Shown here piece by piece: positions 42,150 to 49,990 of a stretch of DNA of 64,000 nt. Positions within the stretch are counted from its first letter, which is position 1. Every line of letters starts with the position of its first letter. The stretch is from a virus: positions 1 to 64,000 of IMG/VR virus record IMGVR_UViG_3300021142_000002, one strand, 5' to 3'. Below the pieces are notes generated by a model. The model was not told the DNA's origin, searched no databases, and saw only the letters and a program-made list of their open reading frames with translations. A program made the translations under genes and the position numbers.

Positions 42150-42419
42150 TTACAGATAATCGTCCTCTTTGGGTAAAGGGTTCTTCATCCTTGCCATAAA
42201 TGTGGATGCCAACATCATAGTAGCTGACGTTGACCTTACAGTTTTTACGCCATTGCCACTCATGGCTTTTACCTCCACCTCATAATGAACTGATGTTATT
42301 TCTTTTTTGGAATTCACTGTTTTTAAACAGTCTTTGATTTCGCCGACCATAAATGTAGTCATAGCATCTGCTGTTAACACTACCAGATCGCCGACCTTAT
42401 AATCTCTTTTTGTACTCAT
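42150..42419 (-). CDS. Small hypothetical protein with SH3-like start
   Basis: This 89-residue product begins MSTKRDYKVGDLVVLTADAM, a typical SH3/KOW-like beta strand opening, and contains VHYEVEVKAMSGNGVKTVRS. The ATG follows TAGGAGAAAAAAAA. Composition is a little less AT-rich than in the neighbouring helicase gene. A single conserved use is not evident. It sits between two palindromes and is probably its own transcript or read through from the gene at 43152. Confidence 0.6.
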   Translation of the reverse strand: MSTKRDYKVGDLVVLTADAMTTFMVGEIKDCLKTVNSKKEITSVHYEVEVKAMSGNGVKTVRSTSATMMLASTFMARMKNPLPKEDDYL

Positions 42420-42451
42420 TTTTTTTTTCTCCTAAATAAAAAACATAATTC

Positions 42452-42483
42452 AGATAGAGTGGGGCATATGCCCTACTCTATCT
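42452..42483 (-). terminator. Palindromic terminator with one G-U pair
   Basis: AGATAGAGTGGGGCAT pairs with ATGCCCTACTCTATCT except for one wobble pair. AATTATGTTTTTTATTT follows on the minus strand. It starts 6 nt after the stop of the 220-residue gene. Confidence 0.8.
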
Positions 42484-42489
42484 ACTGTA

Positions 42490-43152
42490 TTAGCCCTTTA
42501 ATACTGATTGGAATTTCTTGGCCATGGCTGGATCAATGGCCTCCATGGCAGTAATTGCATCATTAAGACGCTTTACAGACCAAGCCTCCTTCACATCGTT
42601 TAACGACTGACCATAAATGCCAACTTGGCCCAACCATTGCAATGCTTCTTGCTTCCATTCAGGATGGTCTTTAAATAGAGGAAAAAGATTTTTCTGCCAA
42701 GGTGTAGCATCACGCTTACGTGCATCATGATACTCTAGCACCTTCATTGGTCTAATATCTGCCAGAGCTGCAAACCAATCTGGAATGGTGTCACGATTTC
42801 CTTCACGAACATAATAGAAACTTTTTCCATCGGGAAACTCCTGAATCAGTTCTTTATCTCCATTTTCTGACCACCAGCCGATTTCTCGACCTTTAAGGGA
42901 TTTAACCCAATCCCATGTAGGCTCAAATTTCTCAACCTGAGTTTCAATCTCCAAGTTTTTAGGATTGATTACTTCTAGTTGATGGCCAACTAATTTGCCC
43001 TTCATCTTGATGGGTACCGTTTTTAACAGCCCAGTTCCAAACTGAGGATTCTCTAAAGGATACTGATTATCGGCTGCAACCATCTTTGCAATTGCAGCCA
43101 ACACTAAAGGCCGGGTAAGGCCACTTACTTTAAATTCAGAACGATATTTCAT
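42490..43152 (-). CDS. Hypothetical protein, higher GC than its neighbours
   Basis: The ATG of MKYRSEFKVSGLTRPLVL is preceded by TTTTGGAGATTTACA, a better site than the in-frame start 15 codons upstream. The 220-residue product contains VEKFEPTWDWVKSLKGREIGWW, IPDWFAALADIRPMKVLEYHDARKRD and a Lys/Gln-rich end (AMAKKFQSVLKG). It is rich in Trp and soluble. Codons (GAC, CTG, GCC, ACC) are more GC-rich than in adjacent genes, suggesting more recent acquisition. A promoter motif and a palindrome both lie upstream of the start. No family recognised. Confidence 0.65.
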   Translation of the reverse strand: MKYRSEFKVSGLTRPLVLAAIAKMVAADNQYPLENPQFGTGLLKTVPIKMKGKLVGHQLEVINPKNLEIETQVEKFEPTWDWVKSLKGREIGWWSENGDKELIQEFPDGKSFYYVREGNRDTIPDWFAALADIRPMKVLEYHDARKRDATPWQKNLFPLFKDHPEWKQEALQWLGQVGIYGQSLNDVKEAWSVKRLNDAITAMEAIDPAMAKKFQSVLKG

Positions 43153-43181
43153 TGTAAATCTCCAAAAGGGTTTGAATAAGT

Positions 43182-43215
43182 TAATTGGAATAATCACTAG
43201 TGATTATTCCAATTA
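43182..43215 (-). promoter_or_regulatory. Perfect palindrome in the leader of the 220-residue gene
   Basis: A 34-nt perfect inverted repeat, TAATTGGAATAATCACT then its complement with a CTAG centre, lies between a promoter motif (43213-43226) and the start codon at 43152. Unlike the other palindromes it follows a promoter, so it could be a leader hairpin, attenuator or operator as well as the terminator for the helicase gene. Confidence 0.6.
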
Positions 43216-43226
43216 GATAATATAAA
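43213..43226 (-). promoter_or_regulatory. Candidate early/middle promoter variant, TTTATATTATCTAA
   Basis: The minus strand reads TTTATATTATCTAA, two mismatches from the common form, 61 nt before the ATG at 43152. The palindrome starts three bases inside its downstream edge. Confidence 0.45.
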
Positions 43227-43252
43227 TGTTAATTAATTTTGAATCTATAGTT

Positions 43253-46033
43253 TTACCAATTAATAGCTGACTTTACTACAGATTTAGACTTAATATAGCA
43301 TTTTGGCATATCAGCACCTTCAATGCATGAATCTACTATCTCTTGAGATAATAGAGCATAATCTATTAGATGTTCCATACCTGCCATTTCTTCTATTTCG
43401 TCAGTTTTTACTGACTTAGCTCTAATAGTAGAATGTTCTCTACCTAAGATCTTATCAACTTGTTCTTGAGACCATTCTTGTATCTCTTGCATTCTAGTGG
43501 ATAGATTAGGTATTTCTCCAGTATCTAATACAATGTCATAGATATAGACCTGAGCTGTTTGTCCTATTCTGTAAACACGGGCTGAAGCTTGTGTTCTATC
43601 TAGACTTCTAAAAGGTGGATTTAAGAAGATACAAACATTAGCCATGATTAATGTTACACCTGTTGATAAAGACTTAATAGTAGCTATTAATGGATTAACT
43701 TTTGCATTCTCTTTAAACTTCTTTAAGATGTTTGTTAAGTCCCAGTTATTATCAGCATAGACTGCAATAGGCTCAAATCCTTTAGATTTAAAATAATCCA
43801 TAGCAGAGTTAGCTGTATCTACATAGTCAGTAAAACAAATTGTTTTCTTTTCTGCATCTTCTACTATCTTATCAATGTCGGAATGCCATACTAGCTCAGA
43901 ATGTAACTCAGCTCTTCTTCTACCTAATACACCACCTAAGTATTCGCCCATAACAACTAATATAACGTATTTATAAACACCTTTACTTTTCTTAAATTTA
44001 TTCTTTAAGTCTTTATCCAATAAAGGCATTATTTTTTTCTTTTCAAAGTCATTACAATACATGCTCATATGACCCATAGTGGTAGGATCAAAGTACTTTC
44101 TAATTTCTTTTACATATTCCTTATATAGATTATAAGCAGTAACATCTTCTTTATGGACTAAATGTTTTTCATAGACTTCAATACCCGCTTTATATATCTT
44201 TTCATGCTCAGGCATTTCCTTTACATACTTTTCTAATCTTTCTTTAAGAAACTTAGTAAATTCTTCTTTTAGATAAGGACCCGTATAGCGAGTAGCATCA
44301 GGTAATTTAATCTTTAATTCTACACTAATAGGTTTAGTATCTCCCATAACAACTGATTGTGGGATTTTGTGCGCTAACATTCCTAATCTATGCTGTAATA
44401 TTTCTAAAGCCCTATTGGCAGAACGATTATAGATACATTTAAAGCGTTCTTCAACATTAGGTGTAAACATAGGGTCAATAGCTTTTAGCAAAGGCACCAG
44501 CTCGTTACCAATGCACCTTACTGAAGTCCCTGACTCATGTATTATGTTTTTAGATCCAGATAATTTACACATTTCTAAATAGAGTTCAGTCCTTAAAGAT
44601 TTTACATCATTTAAATTATGACTCTCATCTAAGATAATACAAGGGTTTTTAAATCTAGTTTCTTTTCTACTAAAAAACTCTACAGCCTTAGATAAAGCTT
44701 CATAATGAAATATATAAAAGTCCATTCCTGGAGGAGGCGATGTTTCCATATCTGACTTCCATATTGTTTTAGTTCCTTTATACTGTACGTTAATAGCATC
44801 TGCCCAGACGGAATTAATAATGTATTTAGGACAAACTATAACTGTAGTATCTGCATGTAGGCATAATGCAATTGCTAGACCCATAATTGAGTTATGAGTA
44901 ACTATATAGTCATCTGTTATATAGAGCTGGTCTGGATGATCTATGGAAATACATTTAACTAGTTGTTTACCCTTATACTCAACAGATTTAATGCCTATTT
45001 TGTTAAATGAAGAAATAGAATACTTTACACCATTACTAAAATCATCTGCTATATAGCCTATTGATCTAAATAACTCTATGATAAGTCTTCTAATATCATG
45101 ATTAACAATAATTAGAAAACCTGAAGTACTATAAGATTTAAACTTTTCTATTAGTAAACTAGCTAATTGAAATCTTTGTTTATGAGATCCATTTAAAGCA
45201 TTATTGACTTCAGTAATATTAATATTAGGAATATCTAAATCTGGAATATCTTTAGAGATTACATCAGGTAGTGGTAAGTCTAGAAAAACATAGTCTATTG
45301 TTTTATCTTCTAATAAATCTTTAAGTACTAGAGTGGTTGCTAAATAACCATCTGGGCATTTATTGGTATATACTTTCCATAAATGATCATCAGCAGCTTC
45401 TGTAGATCTATCATCAGCTAATGTTATTTTAAAGGTAGGTTTATAAACAGGCTCAGTAGTGTTAATAACTACTGAGGATACACCAGACTGAGTAATTACT
45501 GTATCACCTACTTTAATATCACCCATAGTGGTCCAACCATTAGGCACTCTAATTTTACAATGTAAAGGCTGAGCTTTTCCTGTACCCACATCTGCTGCTA
45601 ATAAATATCCGTTTAAATGAGAGGATACTACCTTTTGATCATAGGCATTTAAAGCTTCCAGCTGAGCCGGTAATAGAGTATAGGTCATTTTAGATAACTG
45701 ACTATAATCTAGCGTATGTTCTTTATTTTCCTTTAAGTAATCTGCATACCATGTTTGACTCTTTAAACATTGCAGTATCTTAACAATATCACTGTCTCTA
45801 CTATCTCTATTTTTATATTCTAAAATCTTAGCAATAGAGTAATAAACATCAGGTACAAAAAAAGAATGGAAAGTAACTGATCTAGCACTCTCTGTATTAA
45901 ACATATACTTTCTAATAACACTCGTGCACCAGACTTTATCAATGTCTCTTAATAGATCTCTAGTTCTAATATTGTTAATGGTAACAATACCTCGATTAGA
46001 TTCCTCTACATGTATTTTGAATAAATTAAACAT
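43253..46033 (-). CDS. SNF2-type DEAD/H helicase interrupted by an intein
   Basis: The 926-residue precursor is a superfamily 2 helicase. The Q-motif region LLPAQLEALNAYDQ precedes ADVGTGK, where an intein (residues 154-381) splits the Walker A motif; splicing would restore GTGKSIMGLAIAL. Then come CIILDESHNL (Walker B, DESH), HESGTSVRC (motif III region), TICFTDYVDTANSAMDYF (motif IV), ATIKSLSTGVTL (motif V) and RTQASARVYRIGQ (motif VI), a typical SNF2 set. The mature protein would have 698 residues. It is an ATP-driven DNA translocase, perhaps serving replication, recombination or transcription. The final 60 residues have no domain that I recognise. Start follows TAGGATATTATA. Confidence 0.85.
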   Translation of the reverse strand: MFNLFKIHVEESNRGIVTINNIRTRDLLRDIDKVWCTSVIRKYMFNTESARSVTFHSFFVPDVYYSIAKILEYKNRDSRDSDIVKILQCLKSQTWYADYLKENKEHTLDYSQLSKMTYTLLPAQLEALNAYDQKVVSSHLNGYLLAADVGTGKAQPLHCKIRVPNGWTTMGDIKVGDTVITQSGVSSVVINTTEPVYKPTFKITLADDRSTEAADDHLWKVYTNKCPDGYLATTLVLKDLLEDKTIDYVFLDLPLPDVISKDIPDLDIPNINITEVNNALNGSHKQRFQLASLLIEKFKSYSTSGFLIIVNHDIRRLIIELFRSIGYIADDFSNGVKYSISSFNKIGIKSVEYKGKQLVKCISIDHPDQLYITDDYIVTHNSIMGLAIALCLHADTTVIVCPKYIINSVWADAINVQYKGTKTIWKSDMETSPPPGMDFYIFHYEALSKAVEFFSRKETRFKNPCIILDESHNLNDVKSLRTELYLEMCKLSGSKNIIHESGTSVRCIGNELVPLLKAIDPMFTPNVEERFKCIYNRSANRALEILQHRLGMLAHKIPQSVVMGDTKPISVELKIKLPDATRYTGPYLKEEFTKFLKERLEKYVKEMPEHEKIYKAGIEVYEKHLVHKEDVTAYNLYKEYVKEIRKYFDPTTMGHMSMYCNDFEKKKIMPLLDKDLKNKFKKSKGVYKYVILVVMGEYLGGVLGRRRAELHSELVWHSDIDKIVEDAEKKTICFTDYVDTANSAMDYFKSKGFEPIAVYADNNWDLTNILKKFKENAKVNPLIATIKSLSTGVTLIMANVCIFLNPPFRSLDRTQASARVYRIGQTAQVYIYDIVLDTGEIPNLSTRMQEIQEWSQEQVDKILGREHSTIRAKSVKTDEIEEMAGMEHLIDYALLSQEIVDSCIEGADMPKCYIKSKSVVKSAINW
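44891..45574 (-). other. Ala-1 intein in the Walker A motif, with decayed endonuclease segment
   Basis: The insert spans residues 154-381 of the helicase (228 residues). It begins AQPLHCKIRVPNGWTTMGDI, has DIKVGDTVI and ADDHLWKV (His217) as N-terminal splicing blocks, and ends CISIDHPDQLYITDDYIVTHN before Ser+1, a classic C-terminal block with His380-Asn381. The first residue is Ala, not Cys or Ser, so splicing would need the alternative route used by KlbA-type inteins. Between the blocks, HKQRFQLASLLIEKFKS and later LIIELFRSIGY resemble a LAGLIDADG endonuclease that has lost its acidic catalytic residues and much of its length. Confidence 0.88.
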
Positions 46034-46101
46034 TATAATATCCTAATTAATAATGGGTTTATATAGGGTCATAAAATGAAAGCAAAAAAAAAAGATTTGG
46101 G

Positions 46102-46128
46102 GAGGGTATAGAATTATTCTATACCCTC
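46102..46128 (-). terminator. Palindromic terminator after the lipase gene
   Basis: GAGGGTATAGAAT pairs with its complement around one base. On the minus strand CCCCAAATCTTTTTTTTTT follows. The decayed lipase end lies between it and the lipase stop codon. Confidence 0.8.
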
Positions 46129-46133
46129 TTTAC

Positions 46134-46202
46134 TTAGTCTATATCTGCATCACCATGGACAATTTCATACATCTCATCATCATCTAATTCATTCTGCCAT
46201 GC
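46134..46202 (-). pseudogene. Out-of-frame continuation of the lipase C-terminus
   Basis: Overlapping the lipase stop codon, another frame reads EYIAWQNELDDDEMYEIVHG then DADID and TAA. It has no start codon of its own. In the lipase frame the DNA reads ATT GAG AGT ATA TAG; removing one GA from GAGAG would give NKLIEYIAWQNELDDDE. This looks like a two-base insertion that cut about 20 acidic residues from the lipase. Confidence 0.45.
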
Positions 46203-46876
46203 TATATACTCTCAATCAGTTTATTAAAAATAGTCATTGCATGGTTGTTAATGGTAGAGCCTGTATTAATAGACACAGGTATACATTTACCCACATGCTG
46301 ATAGGTTTCATATTCAATAATAGGCAGCGGTATAGTAGGCACTACATCTTCAGTGTTAAAGAACCTGCAAGTATCAATTGGCAATGCTTCAAAGTTTTTA
46401 GCAAAGTCAATATTACCTACTCTAGGGGATGAAAATGTATAAAGAGTAGGATTTAAATAAGCGAGTTCATCTGCCATTAATGTGGCAATAGCAGCCCCCA
46501 GACTATGACCTGCAATAAATAATGGATTCTTAGGGCGCCAGGCTTTAATGTCTTGAATCATTTGCTCATGGAGCTTATAGAAGCCTTTATGGACCTTACC
46601 ACCCCTAGGGAAATCTATTAACTCACAGTCTGCATTACTAATCCAATCAGCTACACTATCAGTACCTCTAAAGATAATGAAATCAGCATCCCCAATGGTG
46701 CCAATAAAACCAAAGTATTCAAGATCTTTACAAAAGCCCATAGGTCTTGCAAAAAGAGCCATTTGTTTTTGACCTTTAATAAAGTCAGGTTCAATAATAT
46801 TCTCTTTATTCTTTACTAACTCTGCTTTGTCATACGCATATTGAATATACTGAGTGATTTCCGATAGATAGTTCAT
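46202..46876 (-). CDS. Class 3 lipase-like alpha/beta hydrolase
   Basis: The 224-residue product has the hallmarks of lipase class 3: IIFRGTDSVADWISNAD (oxyanion strand), VHKGFYKLHEQM, the nucleophile elbow AGHSLGAAIATLMADEL (Ser125), TFSSPRVGNIDFAK, CRFFNTEDVVPTIP (Asp177) and STINNHAMTIFNKLI (His212), so the triad is complete. There is no signal peptide, so it would act inside the cell, perhaps on membrane lipids or as a phospholipase; the substrate cannot be told. The start overlaps the acetyltransferase stop by ATGA. The C-terminus appears recently frameshifted, just after the catalytic His segment. Confidence 0.85.
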   Translation of the reverse strand: MNYLSEITQYIQYAYDKAELVKNKENIIEPDFIKGQKQMALFARPMGFCKDLEYFGFIGTIGDADFIIFRGTDSVADWISNADCELIDFPRGGKVHKGFYKLHEQMIQDIKAWRPKNPLFIAGHSLGAAIATLMADELAYLNPTLYTFSSPRVGNIDFAKNFEALPIDTCRFFNTEDVVPTIPLPIIEYETYQHVGKCIPVSINTGSTINNHAMTIFNKLIESI

Positions 46877-47403
46877 GCAGCTTTCTCCGATAAGTTTAAT
46901 ACCATACGAGACTTATTAGCCCCTTGTTTTGTATAGAATTTAAAGCCCATTAATTCATACAGTTTCTTAGCTATTAAATTCCCATTATCCACTGTAAGAT
47001 ACAGGTATTTAGCTACCTGATCTTTTCTCAATAAAGCAATTAATGTATTAATCATTAATCGTCCATATCCTTTCCTTTGATACTCTTTTAAAATACCAAT
47101 TCCAAATTCCCCAGAAATAACGTCAGTAGAAGATTTATATCTTAATACACCTACTAATATATCATTGACTTGTAGTACTAGATAGTAGTTAGGTAAATCA
47201 ATATACTTATTGAGTCTATTGATCTCAAACCGTGCTTTATCGTTGGGATTAACATTATTTGATCTTAGGAAGATAGATTCTTTAACTAATTGCTTTTGCA
47301 ATTCAATTAAATTATCTTTATCTTCCATAACTGCTTTTCTTACATGAACTTCTACTTGATCAGGTTTATCATAGAAGTCACTTACTTTTAATGTTGGTCG
47401 CAT
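46873..47403 (-). CDS. GNAT-family N-acetyltransferase
   Basis: The start is the ATG of MRPTLKVSDFYD, preceded by TTGGAGAAGGTC; an upstream TTG is possible. The 176-residue protein shows the GNAT fold: VHVRKAVMEDKDNLIELQKQ, YYLVLQVNDILVGVLRYKS, the acetyl-CoA loop GIGILKEYQRKGYGRLMINTL (motif A, Q/RxxGxG/A), and NLIAKKLYELMGFKFY (motif B). It transfers an acetyl group from acetyl-CoA to an amine on an unknown substrate. It overlaps the second GNAT gene upstream and is coupled to the lipase gene downstream. Confidence 0.85.
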   Translation of the reverse strand: MRPTLKVSDFYDKPDQVEVHVRKAVMEDKDNLIELQKQLVKESIFLRSNNVNPNDKARFEINRLNKYIDLPNYYLVLQVNDILVGVLRYKSSTDVISGEFGIGILKEYQRKGYGRLMINTLIALLRKDQVAKYLYLTVDNGNLIAKKLYELMGFKFYTKQGANKSRMVLNLSEKAA

Positions 47404-47885
47404 AGAGACCTTCTCCAAATGTAGCCAAAGTCTTTAACTTCGGTATTAGATTTTATAAAGTTCTTTTTGGTAAAGAAGTTAATAGAAGGTTTATTTTCTT
47501 CCTGTATTGTACAAAACAAACTATCATAACCTAAACTAATAGCTTCTTTTATAGCCAGGTCCAATAAATTAGATGCAAATCCTCTTCCTTTATAATCTTC
47601 CTTAATACCTAAACTAATTAATCCAGTTAGATTATAGAAATTAATGTTTGGTAGTTCATTACTGTTTTGAAGCATTAAATAGCCGATAGGAATATTATCA
47701 TTAATATTCTCATAAGCCAATAATATAAACTCCTTAGTCTTTTTACCCTTCTTTAAAATACGACTATCTGCCAGCCAATGGGAGTTATTATAAGGTAAGT
47801 AAGGTGTTTCATCCTTTAACCAATATCTTAAATTAACTAGACTTTCTAAATCTGCCAGTGTGGCTGTTTTAATTAATGATAACAT
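47388..47885 (-). CDS. GNAT-family N-acetyltransferase
   Basis: The 165-residue product has ATLADLESLVNLRYWLKDET at the start, IPIGYLMLQNS in the core, the acetyl-CoA motif LGIKEDYKGRGFASNLLDLA, and NKPSINFFTKKNFIKSN at the end, all typical of GNAT enzymes. It is not a close copy of the neighbouring GNAT, so these are two different enzymes placed side by side. A candidate promoter lies 32 nt upstream, so it heads the operon GNAT-GNAT-lipase. The target, possibly a host protein or metabolite, is unknown. Confidence 0.82.
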   Translation of the reverse strand: MLSLIKTATLADLESLVNLRYWLKDETPYLPYNNSHWLADSRILKKGKKTKEFILLAYENINDNIPIGYLMLQNSNELPNINFYNLTGLISLGIKEDYKGRGFASNLLDLAIKEAISLGYDSLFCTIQEENKPSINFFTKKNFIKSNTEVKDFGYIWRRSLCDQH

Positions 47886-47916
47886 TTTGTTTTCTCCTAA
47901 GTAAAGTAATGTCCTA

Positions 47917-47930
47917 TAGATAATGTATCT
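47917..47930 (-). promoter_or_regulatory. Candidate early/middle promoter variant, AGATACATTATCTA
   Basis: The minus strand reads AGATACATTATCTA, sharing the ATACATTATCTA core, 32 nt before the GNAT start codon. It heads the acetyltransferase-lipase operon. Confidence 0.5.
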
Positions 47931-47945
47931 ATTAAAAGATTTCTA

Positions 47946-49292
47946 TTATCGAGTAGCTCTTTCTATACTTAAGGTTAAATTAGTGCTAGATACATAGTTA
48001 GTATCAGTAACATTAGGTTTATAAGTCATCACTGTGGTTTCTGTGAAAGATAGAATACCAAATAGACTATAAGGAACATCTCTGTATTTATAGATGAACT
48101 TAACAGGCATGCCAGGATAGAGTAAATAAGGGTTAGAGTGTTCCCAAGTTACTTTAACGATATTAATTAAACTAGCAATTGCCTGACTAGCTGCTTCCCA
48201 TGGATTAGAAGATAATAATCCCGGCACAGCTTTAATGTTATCTAATTCACCTTCTCTTTGCTCAAAGCTTACATTAACAAAGTTTCTTCCCTTCGGCGTA
48301 TTAGCTTGACCACCTTTAACATCATGAAAATGATCGAGTAAATTACCTGTTTTAGCGAGTTTAAAACCCTGACCTGATCTATCTATTTGACTATCAGCAA
48401 AGTCAATGTGTTTAGTATCTCCAGTTGCAAAGATATAGATTTCATTACCATCTTGATAATAGCTATTGGTGATACCCATCATTTCATTTTTAGGTACATT
48501 AACAATAGTTAAGCGTGTACTGGAATTACTATACCGTGTAAAGTCAAAGAGTGGATAAATATACCATATTCCTTGAGTAAGATAGTAGCCTAATGAAGCT
48601 GAGTATACTCCCCATTTCTTTTGTAGCCAAGCTGGCAAATCTGCTAATCTAACCCCATTAGGTATTAGTCGTTGATAATACCTTTCAGTATTATTAGGCT
48701 CATAAACCGATACACTAAATCCTTTTGTCATATCCTCAGATAAAGCCTTTAAGGGCTGACTCATTAATCCTTGCAGTAATTCTTTCATTGTACAATTTCT
48801 ATAGACTCCACCTACATCCCAGAGTCTAAATTCAGATAATCCTTTTTCCACCATTTGTACATGGATAGTAATTAACTCTCCTAAGTCATCTGTATAATTA
48901 CCAGATAATTTACCTGATCTAGTTTCAATAGCCTCTGAAGTATTATCGGTTAGAAATGCATTATAGTTTTCTGTCACTACATTTCCTATCACTGATTTCT
49001 TTCCAGTAATGCCAGTGAGTGTTCTAATTAACTGACATTTTAATAGTCTTCTATCAAGCGCTATAAGCTGCATATAGATAGATTTATAAACCTGCATACT
49101 CACATATAACTGATCTGATATTTCTGTCATATACGACGATATACGATGAATTGAGACCACATTATGGACGGGTATTTCATCGTTTGTGCTACCATCAATA
49201 AAAGTGGCTGTATAATCCCAATTAACTGGATTTTGTTGATTGTTATTTATGTTATTAAATAACTGTTTATAGACTGCATCATCAATAATCAT
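47946..49292 (-). CDS. Virion structural protein, possibly baseplate-hub type
   Basis: The 448-residue product begins MIIDDAVYKQLFNNINNNQQ. It has VSIHRISSYMTEISDQLYVS early, a central YYLTQGIWYIYPLFDFTRYS, and toward the end EHSNPYLLYPGMPVKFIYKY followed by FGILSFTETTV, a pattern reminiscent of tail hub proteins in which a ligand strand set precedes the spike. It is beta-rich and has no enzyme motif. It is the last of four structural genes transcribed together from about 54223, with gaps of 9-10 nt, and no terminator is visible between them. Confidence 0.62.
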   Translation of the reverse strand: MIIDDAVYKQLFNNINNNQQNPVNWDYTATFIDGSTNDEIPVHNVVSIHRISSYMTEISDQLYVSMQVYKSIYMQLIALDRRLLKCQLIRTLTGITGKKSVIGNVVTENYNAFLTDNTSEAIETRSGKLSGNYTDDLGELITIHVQMVEKGLSEFRLWDVGGVYRNCTMKELLQGLMSQPLKALSEDMTKGFSVSVYEPNNTERYYQRLIPNGVRLADLPAWLQKKWGVYSASLGYYLTQGIWYIYPLFDFTRYSNSSTRLTIVNVPKNEMMGITNSYYQDGNEIYIFATGDTKHIDFADSQIDRSGQGFKLAKTGNLLDHFHDVKGGQANTPKGRNFVNVSFEQREGELDNIKAVPGLLSSNPWEAASQAIASLINIVKVTWEHSNPYLLYPGMPVKFIYKYRDVPYSLFGILSFTETTVMTYKPNVTDTNYVSSTNLTLSIERATR

Positions 49293-49301
49293 AGTGATCT
49301 C

Positions 49302-49982
49302 TTATCTAGGACTAAACTTATAAGGATTGGTTTCATCGGTATAATCTGGACCAAAAGTAGCTGTTCTGCTAAAGCCATCAAGAAATACTTTGTTAGGATT
49401 AGTGGTTAAGTTTCCAGTGGCCGTATTGCCACCTAATAATTGTTGCAACTTAACCATAGCAGAATCACCTTGATTATTAACCGTATAACCATTAGCTAAA
49501 TCCTCTAATAAAGATTGTAAGTTTTTTAAAGCTTCAATATCTTCAGCAGGTGGTCCTTCATAAAACGGCTCTAGTAAGCCTTTATATTTAATCTCTTCTA
49601 GATAAGTACAAAGATCAGAATATATTTCTACTGAATTAATAGGGTTTAATAGCCCTACAGTACCTTTCTTATAAATCATACTAGCCAGCGTTGCTGTATT
49701 TAAACTCACTAACTCAGCAGCAGTTTTTCCAATGCTCTCATTGTATTCCTCACCAATAGAGAATCTAGAAGTGCCATAAAGCATATCAAGCACACCTTGT
49801 TCATTAGAACAAGTTTCTATTCTAGACATTTCTCTATTGACTATTCCAAACCCTGCACCCATTGGTTTAGGATTAAAGACTTCATGTTCTTTAGGAACAT
49901 TATGAATAACTGATAAAGAAACTTTAGTAGTTTCACAGAGCCAATATTTATCAAATAAAGCAGCACCGGCATCATAGGGCAT
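49302..49982 (-). CDS. Virion structural protein
   Basis: The 226-residue product starts MPYDAGAALFDKYWLCETTK. It contains NRMSRIETCSNEQGVLDMLY-like elements and a helical middle (AELVSLNTATLASMIYKKGT) with a C-terminal DGFSRTATFGPDYTDETNPY. It is part of the tight gene run 54223 to 47946. I see no recognisable domain. A baseplate or tail assignment rests on position only. Confidence 0.58.
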   Translation of the reverse strand: MPYDAGAALFDKYWLCETTKVSLSVIHNVPKEHEVFNPKPMGAGFGIVNREMSRIETCSNEQGVLDMLYGTSRFSIGEEYNESIGKTAAELVSLNTATLASMIYKKGTVGLLNPINSVEIYSDLCTYLEEIKYKGLLEPFYEGPPAEDIEALKNLQSLLEDLANGYTVNNQGDSAMVKLQQLLGGNTATGNLTTNPNKVFLDGFSRTATFGPDYTDETNPYKFSPR

Positions 49983-49990
49983 ATTAGTGT

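Noticed and set aside
45200-45300. Active homing endonuclease inside the intein
   Set aside because: The segment matching LAGLIDADG positions lacks the acidic residues and is too short for two domains, so it is described as a remnant.
46199-46432. Plus-strand open frame over the lipase gene
   Set aside because: The minus strand encodes a complete lipase triad; the plus-strand frame has no ribosome-binding site and no family resemblance.
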